Source of the DNA: DASXRU01 sp036506395
GTDB lineage: Bacteria; Acidobacteriota; Blastocatellia; Pyrinomonadales; Pyrinomonadaceae
Assembly: GCA_036506395.1 (NCBI GenBank)
Contig: DASXRU010000079.1
Span: 1-64,000 of the forward strand
DNA length: 64,000 bases
Reading direction: 5' to 3'
Positions 8,286-16,374 of the stretch are shown here, in pieces; positions within the stretch are counted from its first letter, which is position 1; every line of letters starts with the position of its first letter. Below the pieces are notes generated by a model. The model was not told the DNA's origin and searched no databases. It worked only from the letters and a program-made list of their open reading frames with translations. Both the position numbers and the translations under genes were made by a program.

Positions 8286-8951
8286 CTAGCGCGCTCCGGA
8301 CGTAGCATGTTGCTGCTGTTGCGTCCGCGCTAGTAGCTGACGGACCTCCTCGTCCGAAGTCTGTGAAAAATCCTCATACCAAAGCCCTACTCCCTGGAAA
8401 TGCTCTGGCGTGAAAGCACAGACGATCTCATCAACTTCGCTGCGGAACTCGTCACATGTTTCCGGCGACGAAACCGGAACAGCTACCACGATGCGCCGCG
8501 GCTTCTGCAGGCGTAGAGATGCCGCGGCAGCGCGCATCGTCGAACCGGTGGCCAGTCCATCATCGATCAGGATCACGACGCGGTCCTTCACGTCGGGCGG
8601 CGGATGGTCGTCCCGGTAAGCCCGCTCGCGCCTTTCCAATTCCTGTTGCTCACGAGCGGCAACAGCGTCGATCACTTCATCGGGAATCCTTAGGTAATCA
8701 ATGATATCTTTATTGAGAACGCGCACCCCACCCGACGCAATTGCCCCCATCGCGAGTTCTTCGTAACCGGGAACGCCAAGCTTCCTTACCAGAAAAACAT
8801 CGAGCGGCGCCTTGAGTTCTTTCGCCGCTTCGTAAGCGACAGGCACGCCACCGCGTGGCAGCGCCAGCACCAACACGTCACGCCGATTGGCGTAACGTTT
8901 AAGCCGCGCTGCCAACTGTCGTCCGGCATCGGTGCGATCTCGAAAGATCAC
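8286..8951 (-). CDS. Phosphoribosyltransferase-like protein
   Basis: 221 residues. The PRPP-binding loop VVILIDDGLATGSTMRAA (about 125-142) is the hallmark of type I phosphoribosyltransferases. The N-terminal region RTDAGRQLAARLK...VLALPRGGVPVAYEAA matches the stand-alone group often linked to dienelactone hydrolase domains, whose true substrate is not known. The start is GTG with GGGAGA upstream. It ends with a Gln-rich tail. Cytoplasmic. It sits between hsp20 and the esterase gene in the leftward stress series, with a hydrolase partner two genes upstream (10283-10969). Confidence 0.88.
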   Translation of the reverse strand: MIFRDRTDAGRQLAARLKRYANRRDVLVLALPRGGVPVAYEAAKELKAPLDVFLVRKLGVPGYEELAMGAIASGGVRVLNKDIIDYLRIPDEVIDAVAAREQQELERRERAYRDDHPPPDVKDRVVILIDDGLATGSTMRAAAASLRLQKPRRIVVAVPVSSPETCDEFRSEVDEIVCAFTPEHFQGVGLWYEDFSQTSDEEVRQLLARTQQQQHATSGAR

Positions 8952-8977
8952 CGTTTTCTCCCTAAGCCTGGAACGGT

Positions 8978-9643
8978 TTATCTACCCGCGGCCTTGCTTC
9001 TGGCCTGCGGTTGTTGTTCCGTTTCAGCGCCCGCGCCGATTTCGATCCGCCGGCTGCTGGGTTGTCGCGCAGGCGCGGGCATAGTTATTTCAAGCACGCC
9101 GTTGCGAAAAGTTGCGTCGGCTTCCTCGCGGTTTACGCCGTTGGGTAATGGAATCTCACGATAAAAGCTGCCATAGCTTCTCTCGGAGCGGTAATAGCCT
9201 TCATCGTTTTCTTCCTTTTCCTGTCGTCGCTCGCCGCGGATCTTGATCGCATCGTCGGTGACGTCCACGTTGATGTCGTCCTTAGTAAGACCCGGTAGAT
9301 CCGCGCGTACGATGAGCTTGCCGTCCCGTTCAAAAGCTTCGACTTGCGGCGACCACATCAAACCTTCCAGATCAGCAAGCGCGCTGAAATCGCGGCCGAA
9401 CGCAGAAGTCATATCGCGTCCCAGGCCAAAATCTCCAAACAGCCGATCCATCTCTTCGCTAAACCGGCGCATGACTGAAAACGGACTAATCGCGCGAATG
9501 GGTGAACCCTGTTCGCGTCGAGCGATGCCCGTTTCAGGCTCTTTCTTTGCACTCGATTGCTCAGCTCGCTCGCGTTTGCCGGGATGGGTCTCTTGCCCTT
9601 CATTCTTAGCTTGTCGCTTTGATCGTTTTCCCTTTTGTGCCAT
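8978..9643 (-). CDS. Hsp20/alpha-crystallin small heat-shock protein, copy 1
   Basis: 221 residues starting MAQKGKRSKRQ at 9643, where GGAGG is correctly placed; a longer frame reaching 9895 lacks any such support. A 65-residue basic linker precedes FSVMRRFSEEMDRLFGDFG and the alpha-crystallin domain (about 105-200) with FERDGKLIVRADLPG, the GERRQEKEENDEGYYRSER loop and the FRNGVLEITMP closing strand. Small heat-shock proteins hold unfolding proteins for later refolding. The long Lys/Arg-rich N-terminus is unusual for the family and echoes the other basic proteins of the island. Confidence 0.92.
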   Translation of the reverse strand: MAQKGKRSKRQAKNEGQETHPGKRERAEQSSAKKEPETGIARREQGSPIRAISPFSVMRRFSEEMDRLFGDFGLGRDMTSAFGRDFSALADLEGLMWSPQVEAFERDGKLIVRADLPGLTKDDINVDVTDDAIKIRGERRQEKEENDEGYYRSERSYGSFYREIPLPNGVNREEADATFRNGVLEITMPAPARQPSSRRIEIGAGAETEQQPQARSKAAGR

Positions 9644-9777
9644 GACGATTGCCTCCTTACTTAATTCATGAACTCGAACCTTGCGTGATTGAGGGCGAGT
9701 CGTCCCCCAGTTCCGCGAAATCATTCCTCGCCAGCCGCAAGAACTGAAATGCCAAGGCGCTGAACGTGGCCTCTTAG

Positions 9778-10227
9778 TCACTGTCCAGCCGCCGAGGCTG
9801 CTGCGATTGGCTCTGATACTTCCTTGACAACTTCGGCCGTCACGCCTTTGCCGGCGTGCAGGGCGATGTCCGCCAGTGCCACGATGCCACAGCAAGAGCC
9901 ATCGGCATCCACTACCGGCACGCGGCGAATCTTATTCTCCTCCATAATCCTGCTGCAGGCCTGGACGGACATGTCGCTCGTAACCGTCACGCACGGTTTG
10001 CTCATGCAATCTGCCACCGTTAAATCGAGCGGATTAAGTCCCCGAGCAACCGTGCGACAAACGATATCGCGATCAGTGATGACACCAATCGGCAGCTTGG
10101 TTTCCTTGTTCTCGACAACCGGGATCTCGCCACAGTCATGGTCGACCATCATCTGGGCAACCTCTTGTAATGCCGTTTCTGAAATACAACATGCCGGATC
10201 GGCAGTCATGACGTCTTTAACTTTCAT
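9778..10227 (-). CDS. CBS-domain pair protein
   Basis: 149 residues made almost entirely of two CBS motifs: VKDVMTADPACCIS through GVITDRDIVCR, and VADCMSKPCVTVTSDMSVQA through VGIVALADIAL-type sequence. CBS pairs bind adenine nucleotides and usually regulate a partner. A stand-alone pair like this is common in bacterial stress islands with Hsp20 and universal stress proteins. GGAGGTGAAG precedes the ATG. It lies between the hydrolase gene and hsp20, all leftward. The partner enzyme, if any, is not identifiable from the sequence. Confidence 0.9.
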   Translation of the reverse strand: MKVKDVMTADPACCISETALQEVAQMMVDHDCGEIPVVENKETKLPIGVITDRDIVCRTVARGLNPLDLTVADCMSKPCVTVTSDMSVQACSRIMEENKIRRVPVVDADGSCCGIVALADIALHAGKGVTAEVVKEVSEPIAAASAAGQ

Positions 10228-10282
10228 GGGTCTTCACCTCCAGGAATTCAAATCAAACTTCAATACCATTGGTTGCAACTTC

Positions 10283-10969
10283 CTACGCAGCCGCATCTGC
10301 AACCAGATGCCGCTGAAACCACTCAGCCGCCAGGTGAGCTACTTCTTCTAATGTGCCGGGTTCTTCAAAGAGATGCGTGGCCCCAGGAACAATTTTTAAT
10401 TCTTTTTCACAATCCAGCTGGCGGTACGCACCTTCATTCATTCTGATCACCGGATAGTCCAGGCCGCCAACTATCAGCAATGTTGGCGACTTAACTTTCG
10501 ATAGTGCGTCTCCAGCAAGATCCGGCCGGCCACCACGAGAGACGACCGCGCCAATCTCTTCACCCAGTTCGGCGGCGGCTACCAGGGCGGCGCCCCCCCC
10601 GGTACTGGAACCGAAGTATCCAACTCTCAAGTGGCGGGTCCCGGGTTCGCTCTTGATCCAGTTAGTGGCGTCAACCAGTCGCTCGGCCAGCAATCCGATG
10701 TCGAAGCGCAGGTGTCGCGTGGTTATATCCACCGCTTCTTCTTCCTGGGTGAGCAAATCGAAAAGCAGCGTGCCGACGCCCGCCTCACGAATAGTTCGCG
10801 CCACAAACTGATTGCGCGGACTGTGACGGCTGCTGCCTGAACCGTGGGCGAACAGGACGACGCCGCTAGCGCCCACCGGAACGCTCAGTTCACCTTCCAG
10901 TATGATTTGCCCGGAAGGAATTTGCTCCGTCCGACTCCGTGCTGCGCCTGTATGACCCGTCTCTGCCAT
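10283..10969 (-). CDS. Dienelactone hydrolase-like alpha/beta hydrolase
   Basis: 228 residues from ATG at 10969 (GGGAG upstream); the open frame extends further but without signal. Alpha/beta-hydrolase motifs: VVLFAHGSGSSRHSPRN (oxyanion-hole region), RVGYFGSSTGGGAAL (nucleophile elbow G-x-S-x-G type), then VVSRGGRPDLAG with SPTLLIVGGLDYPVI for the acidic residue and GATHLFEEPG carrying the catalytic His. The family is annotated dienelactone hydrolase, but in these islands it is often adjacent or fused to a phosphoribosyltransferase, here at 8286-8951. Substrate unknown. Confidence 0.87.
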   Translation of the reverse strand: MAETGHTGAARSRTEQIPSGQIILEGELSVPVGASGVVLFAHGSGSSRHSPRNQFVARTIREAGVGTLLFDLLTQEEEAVDITTRHLRFDIGLLAERLVDATNWIKSEPGTRHLRVGYFGSSTGGGAALVAAAELGEEIGAVVSRGGRPDLAGDALSKVKSPTLLIVGGLDYPVIRMNEGAYRQLDCEKELKIVPGATHLFEEPGTLEEVAHLAAEWFQRHLVADAAA

Positions 10970-11365
10970 TTCAATCTCCCAGTTCAAAAGTGTTCTTACT
11001 TGGATAACTTTGTGGTACTCGCATGAAATCGAAACATTTGGATTCAATTCCGTACCAGTAACACACAGACATAAAGGGCTTAGTTAATGAGCAAGCAAGC
11101 CGAACATGTTGCGGCAGGCTTAGTCAAACCATCCCCTTCTTACCTTGCCTGATTAAAGGCCGTTTCATCGTTATGAACAGGCAAGATGCATACCGACTGT
11201 CACGCACCGTTGCTTCCATTTGTGTTGCCTGGTCATGTAGAAATTCTGGTGTCGTAAATGGCGGGCTCAGTTGGCATCTGGTTTGCGATGAAAACCGCAT
11301 ACTACTTGTCCGAGAAACGATTGGACTTCCACGTAAGTTGAAAGGAGAAGAAGGAAAGGAGAACC
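10970..11365. other. 396-bp divergent intergenic region
   Basis: No ORF with a plausible start is seen. The region separates the leftward hydrolase gene from the rightward BON-protein gene and contains a sigma-54-type promoter at 11271-11287 directed at the latter. Nothing else distinctive is visible. Confidence 0.6.
11271..11287 (+). promoter_or_regulatory. Sigma-54 -24/-12 promoter for the BON-protein gene
   Basis: TTGGCATCTGGTTTGCG: GG at 11273-11274 and GC at 11285-11286 are exactly 12 bases apart, with GGCAT and TTGC as in the consensus YTGGCAC-N5-TTGCW. It lies about 80 bases before the ATG at 11366. Confidence 0.65.
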
Positions 11366-12124
11366 ATGAATAAAGGATTGGCTTTTGGCGCGGGACTGGG
11401 ACTTGGAACCGGCGTGATGTATCTGCTCGATCCTGATCGAGGAAAGAGACGACGCGCGCTTTTGGGCGACAAGTTCGCATCTGCTACAAGGAAGACTGGG
11501 GAAGGAATCGAGATTACTGTTCGTGACATAAGCAATCGCGCACGCGGGATTGCTACAAGCATCCAATCAAAATTCACTGCAGATGAGACAGACGATGCGG
11601 TTCTCGTCGATCGGGTGCGCTCCAAGCTTGGCCGAATAGTAGCTCATCCAGGCGCTATCGAAGTTGCAGCGGAAAATGGCAACGTAACACTGAAGGGCCC
11701 AATACTCGAAGGCGAAGTGGACAGCCTTTTGAAGTGCGTGAAAGAGATTCAAGGCGTCAATCAGCTTGTTGACAGTCTTGAGATTCACAAGGAGGCTGGC
11801 AATCACCCTGCGCTCCAGGGAGGGCGCCAGCGACAGGGTCATCGCTTCGAGTTTCTTCAGGAGAATTGGTCGCCGGCAGCTCGTTTCATAGCGGGCGCAA
11901 CCGGAGCGTCGCTCGCGGTCTATGGCGGGACGCGACGAGACGCTTTAGGCGCGGGACTGGGGGCGGCTGGTCTGTTGCTTCTGACGCGAGGTATAACCAA
12001 CACTGAATTCAGCCACCTGGTCGGACTCGATGATGGTCTGAAGAATGAACGCAGACGTACGCGTCCAGATCCTGACGCTTCGACTGTGCAAAATCTATTC
12101 GCTGAAAGTTCGGCCGCGACGTGA
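11366..12124 (+). CDS. BON-domain protein with N-terminal glycine-rich membrane segment
   Basis: 252 residues. An N-terminal hydrophobic Gly-rich segment (LAFGAGLGLGTGVMYLLDPD) is followed by RGKRRRALLGDK, a typical inner-membrane or surface anchor. One BON domain fills about 75-140 (DDAVLVDRVRSKLGRIVAHPGAIEVAAENGNVTL and a following GxV loop). A second Gly/Ala-rich hydrophobic stretch lies near 185-215. BON domains bind membranes or lipids and occur in osmotic-shock proteins such as OsmY. A very strong AGGAGAAGAAGGAAAGGAG tract precedes the ATG. A sigma-54-type promoter is about 80 bases upstream. The following four genes encode small basic proteins in the same direction. Confidence 0.85.
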   Translation: MNKGLAFGAGLGLGTGVMYLLDPDRGKRRRALLGDKFASATRKTGEGIEITVRDISNRARGIATSIQSKFTADETDDAVLVDRVRSKLGRIVAHPGAIEVAAENGNVTLKGPILEGEVDSLLKCVKEIQGVNQLVDSLEIHKEAGNHPALQGGRQRQGHRFEFLQENWSPAARFIAGATGASLAVYGGTRRDALGAGLGAAGLLLLTRGITNTEFSHLVGLDDGLKNERRRTRPDPDASTVQNLFAESSAAT

Positions 12125-12219
12125 TGGGCATTTTATTAACATCGAAAGGTTAGAGCTAAGTCTCTGGCACATCTCGTCGAGCAGTTAGTCGCTTAGCTGA
12201 TTTCAAGGGAGAAAATGGA

Positions 12220-12432
12220 GTGAATAAGAACCGCCACAAGCTTAACCAACCTCCGACCGGAGAAGGCAAGAAGCAGAGCCCTCAGTCCGGCCAGGCAAAC
12301 AAATTGCACAAGCGTGCTGAGGTGTTGCAAGCCGGTCACGCCGAGCAGAATATCGGCACGGCGGAAGAGGAAGAGGCGTTGAGGTCTCAACAGCCGTCGA
12401 GTAATCCGAAAAGGATGAAGGCGGGGCGCTAA
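12220..12432 (+). CDS. Small hydrophilic protein of unknown function
   Basis: 70 residues from a GTG start with AAGGGAG about ten bases upstream. The composition is polar, rich in Gln, Lys, Glu and Asn, with no hydrophobic segment and no motif I recognise. Such proteins are often intrinsically disordered. It lies in the rightward series of small proteins after the BON gene, and the next gene begins 44 bases later. Confidence 0.5.
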   Translation: MNKNRHKLNQPPTGEGKKQSPQSGQANKLHKRAEVLQAGHAEQNIGTAEEEEALRSQQPSSNPKRMKAGR

Positions 12433-12475
12433 CCCGGGGGCGATGCGGATTCTTGTAACTTTCGCGGAGGACCGG

Positions 12476-12772
12476 ATGGCAACAGGTGGGCGTAAACGAT
12501 GGTCTCGGCGAGTAACAGAAAGGAGCAACGCTCTGGATCTGGATGAGGGCGTCTTTGCGCGATATGATCCGCGCAGTATCGCTCGGTCGCTGAAACGCTC
12601 TGCCGATCGCAGCCGGCGGCGCAAGAGCGAGCCTTTTCGCTCGGCGATGTCAATGCTCACTTTCTATATAAATCGCGCGGGAAAGAAGCTTTCCAAGTCT
12701 CAGCGGAACCGGCTGGAAGTCGCTAAAGAAGAATTGCGCGAGTTGTATGGGAAGCGGCGTCAAGCCGCCTGA
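12476..12772 (+). CDS. DUF3175-like basic protein
   Basis: 98 residues from ATG at 12476, where GGAGG lies five bases upstream; an in-frame start at 12443 lacks a site. Residues 8-93 (KRWSRRVTERSNALDLDEGV, later RSIARSLKRSADRSRRRKSE, then SAMSMLTFYINRAGKKLS) match what I recall as DUF3175, a short conserved family without assigned function, common in genomes carrying many stress islands. The protein is strongly basic. It shares orientation and spacing with neighbouring small basic protein genes. Confidence 0.8.
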   Translation: MATGGRKRWSRRVTERSNALDLDEGVFARYDPRSIARSLKRSADRSRRRKSEPFRSAMSMLTFYINRAGKKLSKSQRNRLEVAKEELRELYGKRRQAA

Positions 12773-12853
12773 TTCTCTAAATGCCGCTGTGAAGATGAGT
12801 AAATCTTTACCAAACGAACGCAGGATATTTTCACTTGCATCGGGGTAACCTAC

Positions 12854-12869
12854 TCGCCCTTAAGGGCGA
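12854..12869. promoter_or_regulatory. Perfect 16-bp palindrome upstream of the small DUF6496 gene
   Basis: TCGCCCTTAAGGGCGA is perfectly self-complementary and ends 27 bases before the ATG at 12897. It could be an operator for a dimeric regulator or a stem in the leader RNA; no loop is present, so an operator is the simpler reading. Confidence 0.45.
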
Positions 12870-12896
12870 TACAAACGACTCGAAGGAGGGAGAGAC

Positions 12897-13091
12897 ATGG
12901 CCAAGTATGGCAAGAAGGCATCTGAGAAAGTCGAGAAAGCGATGCATGAACGAAAAAAAGGAACCCTGAAGAGCGGCCGATCCGGCAAGAAAGTAACCAG
13001 TAAGAAACAAGCGATCGCGATTGGACTGTCAGAAGCTCGGAAGGCGGGCGGTAAAGTGCCGAAGAAGAAATCTTCGTCAAAGAAGAAATAA
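12897..13091 (+). CDS. DUF6496-like very basic small protein
   Basis: 64 residues, about one third Lys or Arg. Core: KASEKVEKAMHERKKGTLKS and KKQAIAIGLSEARKAGGKVP, matching the family annotated DUF6496; the same QAIAIGLS-ARRAG core is in the protein at 2462-2908. The Lys/Ser-only C-terminus suggests nucleic-acid binding (inference). GGAGGGAGAGAC precedes the ATG. A 16-bp palindrome sits just upstream. The stop codon overlaps the first base of another possible start frame, and the next gene follows after 59 bases. Confidence 0.85.
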   Translation: MAKYGKKASEKVEKAMHERKKGTLKSGRSGKKVTSKKQAIAIGLSEARKAGGKVPKKKSSSKKK

Positions 13092-13150
13092 TGTCAGGAG
13101 GGATCGTTTCGAGTGTCAAGTTAAGAATTCGATCGGGAGGAAAGAGGAAC

Positions 13151-13501
13151 ATGCCGAAAGATCCAAAGCGAAACATCCCGAATTATCAACTTCAGGGTGG
13201 CCATCTTAATGAATTTGAGTTTCAGAAGAGTCAAGGCGAGATGGCCGAGGAATCTGAGTTGCCGTTCACCGATGAAGCTGACAAGGCTAATCTAGATCAG
13301 GTAAAACGCATCGCGAGAGTGGCTGCTGAGGCCCACCGAAAAGTCGAGAAAAGAAAAAAACACAGGGCCGTAAGTGCTGGAGGCCGACAAAGAATCGTCC
13401 CCGACAAAAGGTCGGCTAAGAAATCAACCAGGAAGCCGGCAAAGAAGATAACAACAGGCCCGCGAACGAAGACTCGGGCAAACGTGAAGAGTGGACGTTA
13501 G
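13151..13501 (+). CDS. Small basic protein of unknown family
   Basis: 116 residues from ATG at 13151, preceded by GGGAGGAAAGAGG. The N-terminal half (MPKDPKRNIPNYQLQGGHLN, later EFEFQKSQGEM) is mixed and the C-terminal half is Lys/Arg-rich low complexity (KKSTRKPAKKITTGPRTKTR). I do not recognise the N-terminal domain. The acidic-then-basic layout resembles the other proteins of this island. No signal peptide. It is the last gene of the rightward set; the 132 bases after it, before the convergent gene, contain nothing notable. Confidence 0.65.
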   Translation: MPKDPKRNIPNYQLQGGHLNEFEFQKSQGEMAEESELPFTDEADKANLDQVKRIARVAAEAHRKVEKRKKHRAVSAGGRQRIVPDKRSAKKSTRKPAKKITTGPRTKTRANVKSGR

Positions 13502-13633
13502 AGAGCCGCGCCTAGTCGCTGAGCCATTGCGTTCGCCCCCTGCCTCTTCAGCAGATTGGCACTTGCTTTGACTGGCTTATTGCAAGTCGGCTGTGTCCGT
13601 GACTTCGATTCGAGCTTGGATATCGTCCCGATC

Positions 13634-14857
13634 TTAGTATTGCGCTCGTCGGCTGATGGCGCCCTTGCGGTTGTAATTACTTAGGGTGAACAACACAAGG
13701 GACGCAGTGATTAAGAAGAGCCACAAGAACACGTGAACCCTGGCAAACTTCCATCGCCTCCAGTTCCCTCCTTCATCGGCAGGAAATGCAGGCTCGGTCT
13801 CGCCAAGTGCGCGCGCGTTAAGGTTCGCTTTTGACTTTTCCAGAATAGTCTTCAGGCTGGCAACAGCTCTGCCCTCGACGATGCCGCGTTTTATCTTGCT
13901 GAAGGCGCCTTCCAGTCCGTCGGTGCGCGAGCGATTCTCGTAGATCAGATAGGATCCGGGACTCTCACCCGTTACATTCACGAATGCCGTCAGCGCGAGT
14001 GACGAATCAAAGTAGTGGTTAGCGTAAATCTGTTTCGATGCAACCAGGATTTGCGGGCCAGAGGCCTGCTCATGTTTGAAGACCATGATGTGGTTGATGG
14101 CAATGACAGGTTTTAGACCAAACTTGAACTTCGACCATACAATCGCATCCTCCACCACGGATGTCTCCGGTTTTGTAAATCCCTTCAGGTGTTGCGGAAA
14201 CTCAGGAAGAATATTGTTAAGGTAACCTGGCGCAGCCATCAGAGCGCGCTGGTCCTCAACCAGGCGAACCTCGTTCGGTTTGTCATTGTATTCAATGAGG
14301 GCCATGTCTCCGCGCGCCAGGTAATCGCGCACGTAATCCAAAAGTATTCGTTTGAGAAGTTCACTTGCCCGGACCCGGTAGTCGGGCGCTTCCCAATCCA
14401 TCTCTTTGTGAAAGCGGTTGATCATAGAAGCCGACAGCTTCAGCTTGCAGTCGCCAACGACGCATTCCTTCATGTCATCGATGTCGCGATCTTCAAAGGT
14501 AAGGCTCTGCAAGTCTTCAAGCGTTGGCACGGCGCTGAAACTACCAATCTCGAGGATCGCGGAATTGCTCTTGCGGGTCATGCTCTCCCGGTAGGATTGC
14601 AGAAACACGTCGGCCGGGGCCTGGAGGCTGACGAGCCCAAAGACTGCCACTTCTCTCTTATCCTTCACCGGCATGAGCCTGACCACGGTCTGGCCCTGCT
14701 GCAGTGCAGCGAAATCGGTCTCAGCCAAAGTTGCCTGTTCCCGAAGGCTCTTCTGAAGCGCGGCGACTGAATCTTGGGCCAGGCCAGCGTTTGTACCAAG
14801 GAACAGAATTGCGCAAAAGCCCACGAACGCCAGCAGACAATTAAGGCGGGTCAGCAT
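13634..14857 (-). CDS. Exported protein with C-terminal membrane anchor, unknown family
   Basis: 407 residues. A signal peptide (about 1-27, ending NAGLAQ) and a single transmembrane helix near the C-terminus (VHVFLWLFLITASLVLFTLS) followed by basic residues place the bulk in the periplasm or on the outer face of the inner membrane. The middle contains an MKECVVGDCKLKLSASM segment with a Cys pair and a long region of mixed alpha/beta character. I do not recognise the family; similar proteins are annotated hypothetical in Acidobacteria as far as I recall. It is transcribed alone, convergent with the small basic protein genes; no gene is seen in the 268 bases upstream. Confidence 0.75.
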   Translation of the reverse strand: MLTRLNCLLAFVGFCAILFLGTNAGLAQDSVAALQKSLREQATLAETDFAALQQGQTVVRLMPVKDKREVAVFGLVSLQAPADVFLQSYRESMTRKSNSAILEIGSFSAVPTLEDLQSLTFEDRDIDDMKECVVGDCKLKLSASMINRFHKEMDWEAPDYRVRASELLKRILLDYVRDYLARGDMALIEYNDKPNEVRLVEDQRALMAAPGYLNNILPEFPQHLKGFTKPETSVVEDAIVWSKFKFGLKPVIAINHIMVFKHEQASGPQILVASKQIYANHYFDSSLALTAFVNVTGESPGSYLIYENRSRTDGLEGAFSKIKRGIVEGRAVASLKTILEKSKANLNARALGETEPAFPADEGGNWRRWKFARVHVFLWLFLITASLVLFTLSNYNRKGAISRRAQY

Positions 14858-15125
14858 GTCTCAGTCTCTCTACACGGTCTGCCAAAGAAGTGACTTTGGA
14901 CCAGTCGTTATCCGGACTTCTTTAGCGCGTAATGACTTCTTTTGCTACACATGAGATGTAAGCAAAGCTCATCGCTGCATAAGTTGTGCCATGGGAACTG
15001 GAACGAGTGAGGACGGTCCCCTTTTGCTAACCGAGCCTTGGAAGTATGAACTTTTTTAGAAGTGTTCAATTCACTATAGAACCCGACCATGCATCAGATT
15101 TCATAAGGTGAACGAAGGTCACCAG

Positions 15126-16316
15126 CTATGAGGCGGCGCTCTTCGATTCTGTTCTGCCCCAGAAGAAGACTGGTAGCGCGGCCAGCTGGGAAACCACGGA
15201 AAAGACAATAAGAGCGCTGATGGATTTGTCATACAGGAATCCCATTGTTGCGCTGCCCAGAAACCACGCGACACCATAGCCCGTGTAGAAGAGCCCGAAT
15301 CCTGTGCTTCGCTTTGCTACTGCCAGGACGCCTGTCAGCACTGCCTTGAGTAAAGAGTTCTGCGCGCCCATCCCAATGCCCCAGACTCCCATGCCAACCA
15401 AAGCGAGCCAGAACTGGCCCAGAAAAACAAGCGGCGCAAACAATGCGCCGATGAAGAAAGCAAAGATGATTATCGGGAAGCCAATGCGATCAAAGAGACG
15501 TCCAAACAACAGATTGGTCAACGCTCCTGCTCCCATGGCTACGGCATAGAAGAGAGGGATATTCATCTGAGCAACGCTCGCGACTTTCTGAAAGTGAAAT
15601 GCGATCAAAGAGAAATCGGCGAATCCCGCCGCGATCAGCGCTCCTGCTCCCACATAAATCCAAAATGCTTTTGGGAAACCCTTCGCCGCTGAGAAATCAG
15701 CCGGCTCTTTCTCCATCTCATATGGACGTGGATGCGAGATTCGCGCGATAACCAGCGTAGCCAGACATAGCAGCGCGGGAACGAGCAGCACGGCAAATCC
15801 CTTCCGGTATCCACCCTTCGTATAGAGAACGAGCGCTACGATTAATGGACTGATAGCCGCTCCCGCCTGATCAAGGCCTTCGTTCAGCCCGAATACCCAG
15901 CCGCGACCTATCGACTTTCCGGCGTAAGAGATCATCGCGTCAACGGCGGGCTTTCGAATCGCTCGACCTGTTCGCTCCGCTATAATCAAAACGGCAGCGA
16001 GCGGCCAGTTGCCGGCCAGGGCCAGCGCCGGGACTACAAGCACATTGATGAGATAACCCAGGAAGGTGACGATCCAATAGCGGTGGGTCTTGTCTGCAAA
16101 ATAACCTGAGATAGAACGGAGACTGTAACCAAGCAGCTCCCCGAATCCGGCGACGAAACCGATGATGGTAGCACTGGCTCCGAGCGATCCGAGAAATGGT
16201 CCGGTGATGCTGCGCCCGCCTTCGTATGCCATGTCGGCGAAGAGATTTACGATGCCGATGATGAGGACAAATCGGAAGGCCTGCTGCGTGAGTTGCTTTG
16301 GATTATTCTTCGGCAT
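15126..16316 (-). CDS. MFS transporter
   Basis: 396 residues with about 12 hydrophobic segments. Motifs typical of the major facilitator superfamily are visible: SGYFADKTHRYWIV after the second helix (motif A-like) and the equivalent GRLFDRIGFP loop in the second half. The helix 4-5 region has IAERTGRAIRKPAVDAMISY, which I recall from MFS proteins of unknown substrate in Acidobacteria and Deltaproteobacteria. The substrate cannot be inferred. No ribosome-binding site is obvious before the ATG. The gene is 58 bases downstream of the hemerythrin gene on the same strand, so co-transcription is likely. Confidence 0.88.
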   Translation of the reverse strand: MPKNNPKQLTQQAFRFVLIIGIVNLFADMAYEGGRSITGPFLGSLGASATIIGFVAGFGELLGYSLRSISGYFADKTHRYWIVTFLGYLINVLVVPALALAGNWPLAAVLIIAERTGRAIRKPAVDAMISYAGKSIGRGWVFGLNEGLDQAGAAISPLIVALVLYTKGGYRKGFAVLLVPALLCLATLVIARISHPRPYEMEKEPADFSAAKGFPKAFWIYVGAGALIAAGFADFSLIAFHFQKVASVAQMNIPLFYAVAMGAGALTNLLFGRLFDRIGFPIIIFAFFIGALFAPLVFLGQFWLALVGMGVWGIGMGAQNSLLKAVLTGVLAVAKRSTGFGLFYTGYGVAWFLGSATMGFLYDKSISALIVFSVVSQLAALPVFFWGRTESKSAAS

Positions 16317-16374
16317 ATGCAGCGAAGGCTGTTATTGGGTCCTGCGCAGGACTTCGTTGTGCCGTGTTTTGCCG

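Noticed and set aside
9644..9895. N-terminal extension of Hsp20 copy 1
   Set aside because: The extension is low in coding character; ATG at 9643 has GGAGG in the right place and starts a typical sequence.
10303..10320. Minus-strand GGCATCTGGTTGC resembling a sigma-54 site
   Set aside because: Spacing is 11 and it lies inside the dienelactone-hydrolase-like coding sequence.
14908..15090. 60-codon ORF upstream of the MFS transporter stop
   Set aside because: No Shine-Dalgarno sequence, random composition and no motif; judged noncoding.
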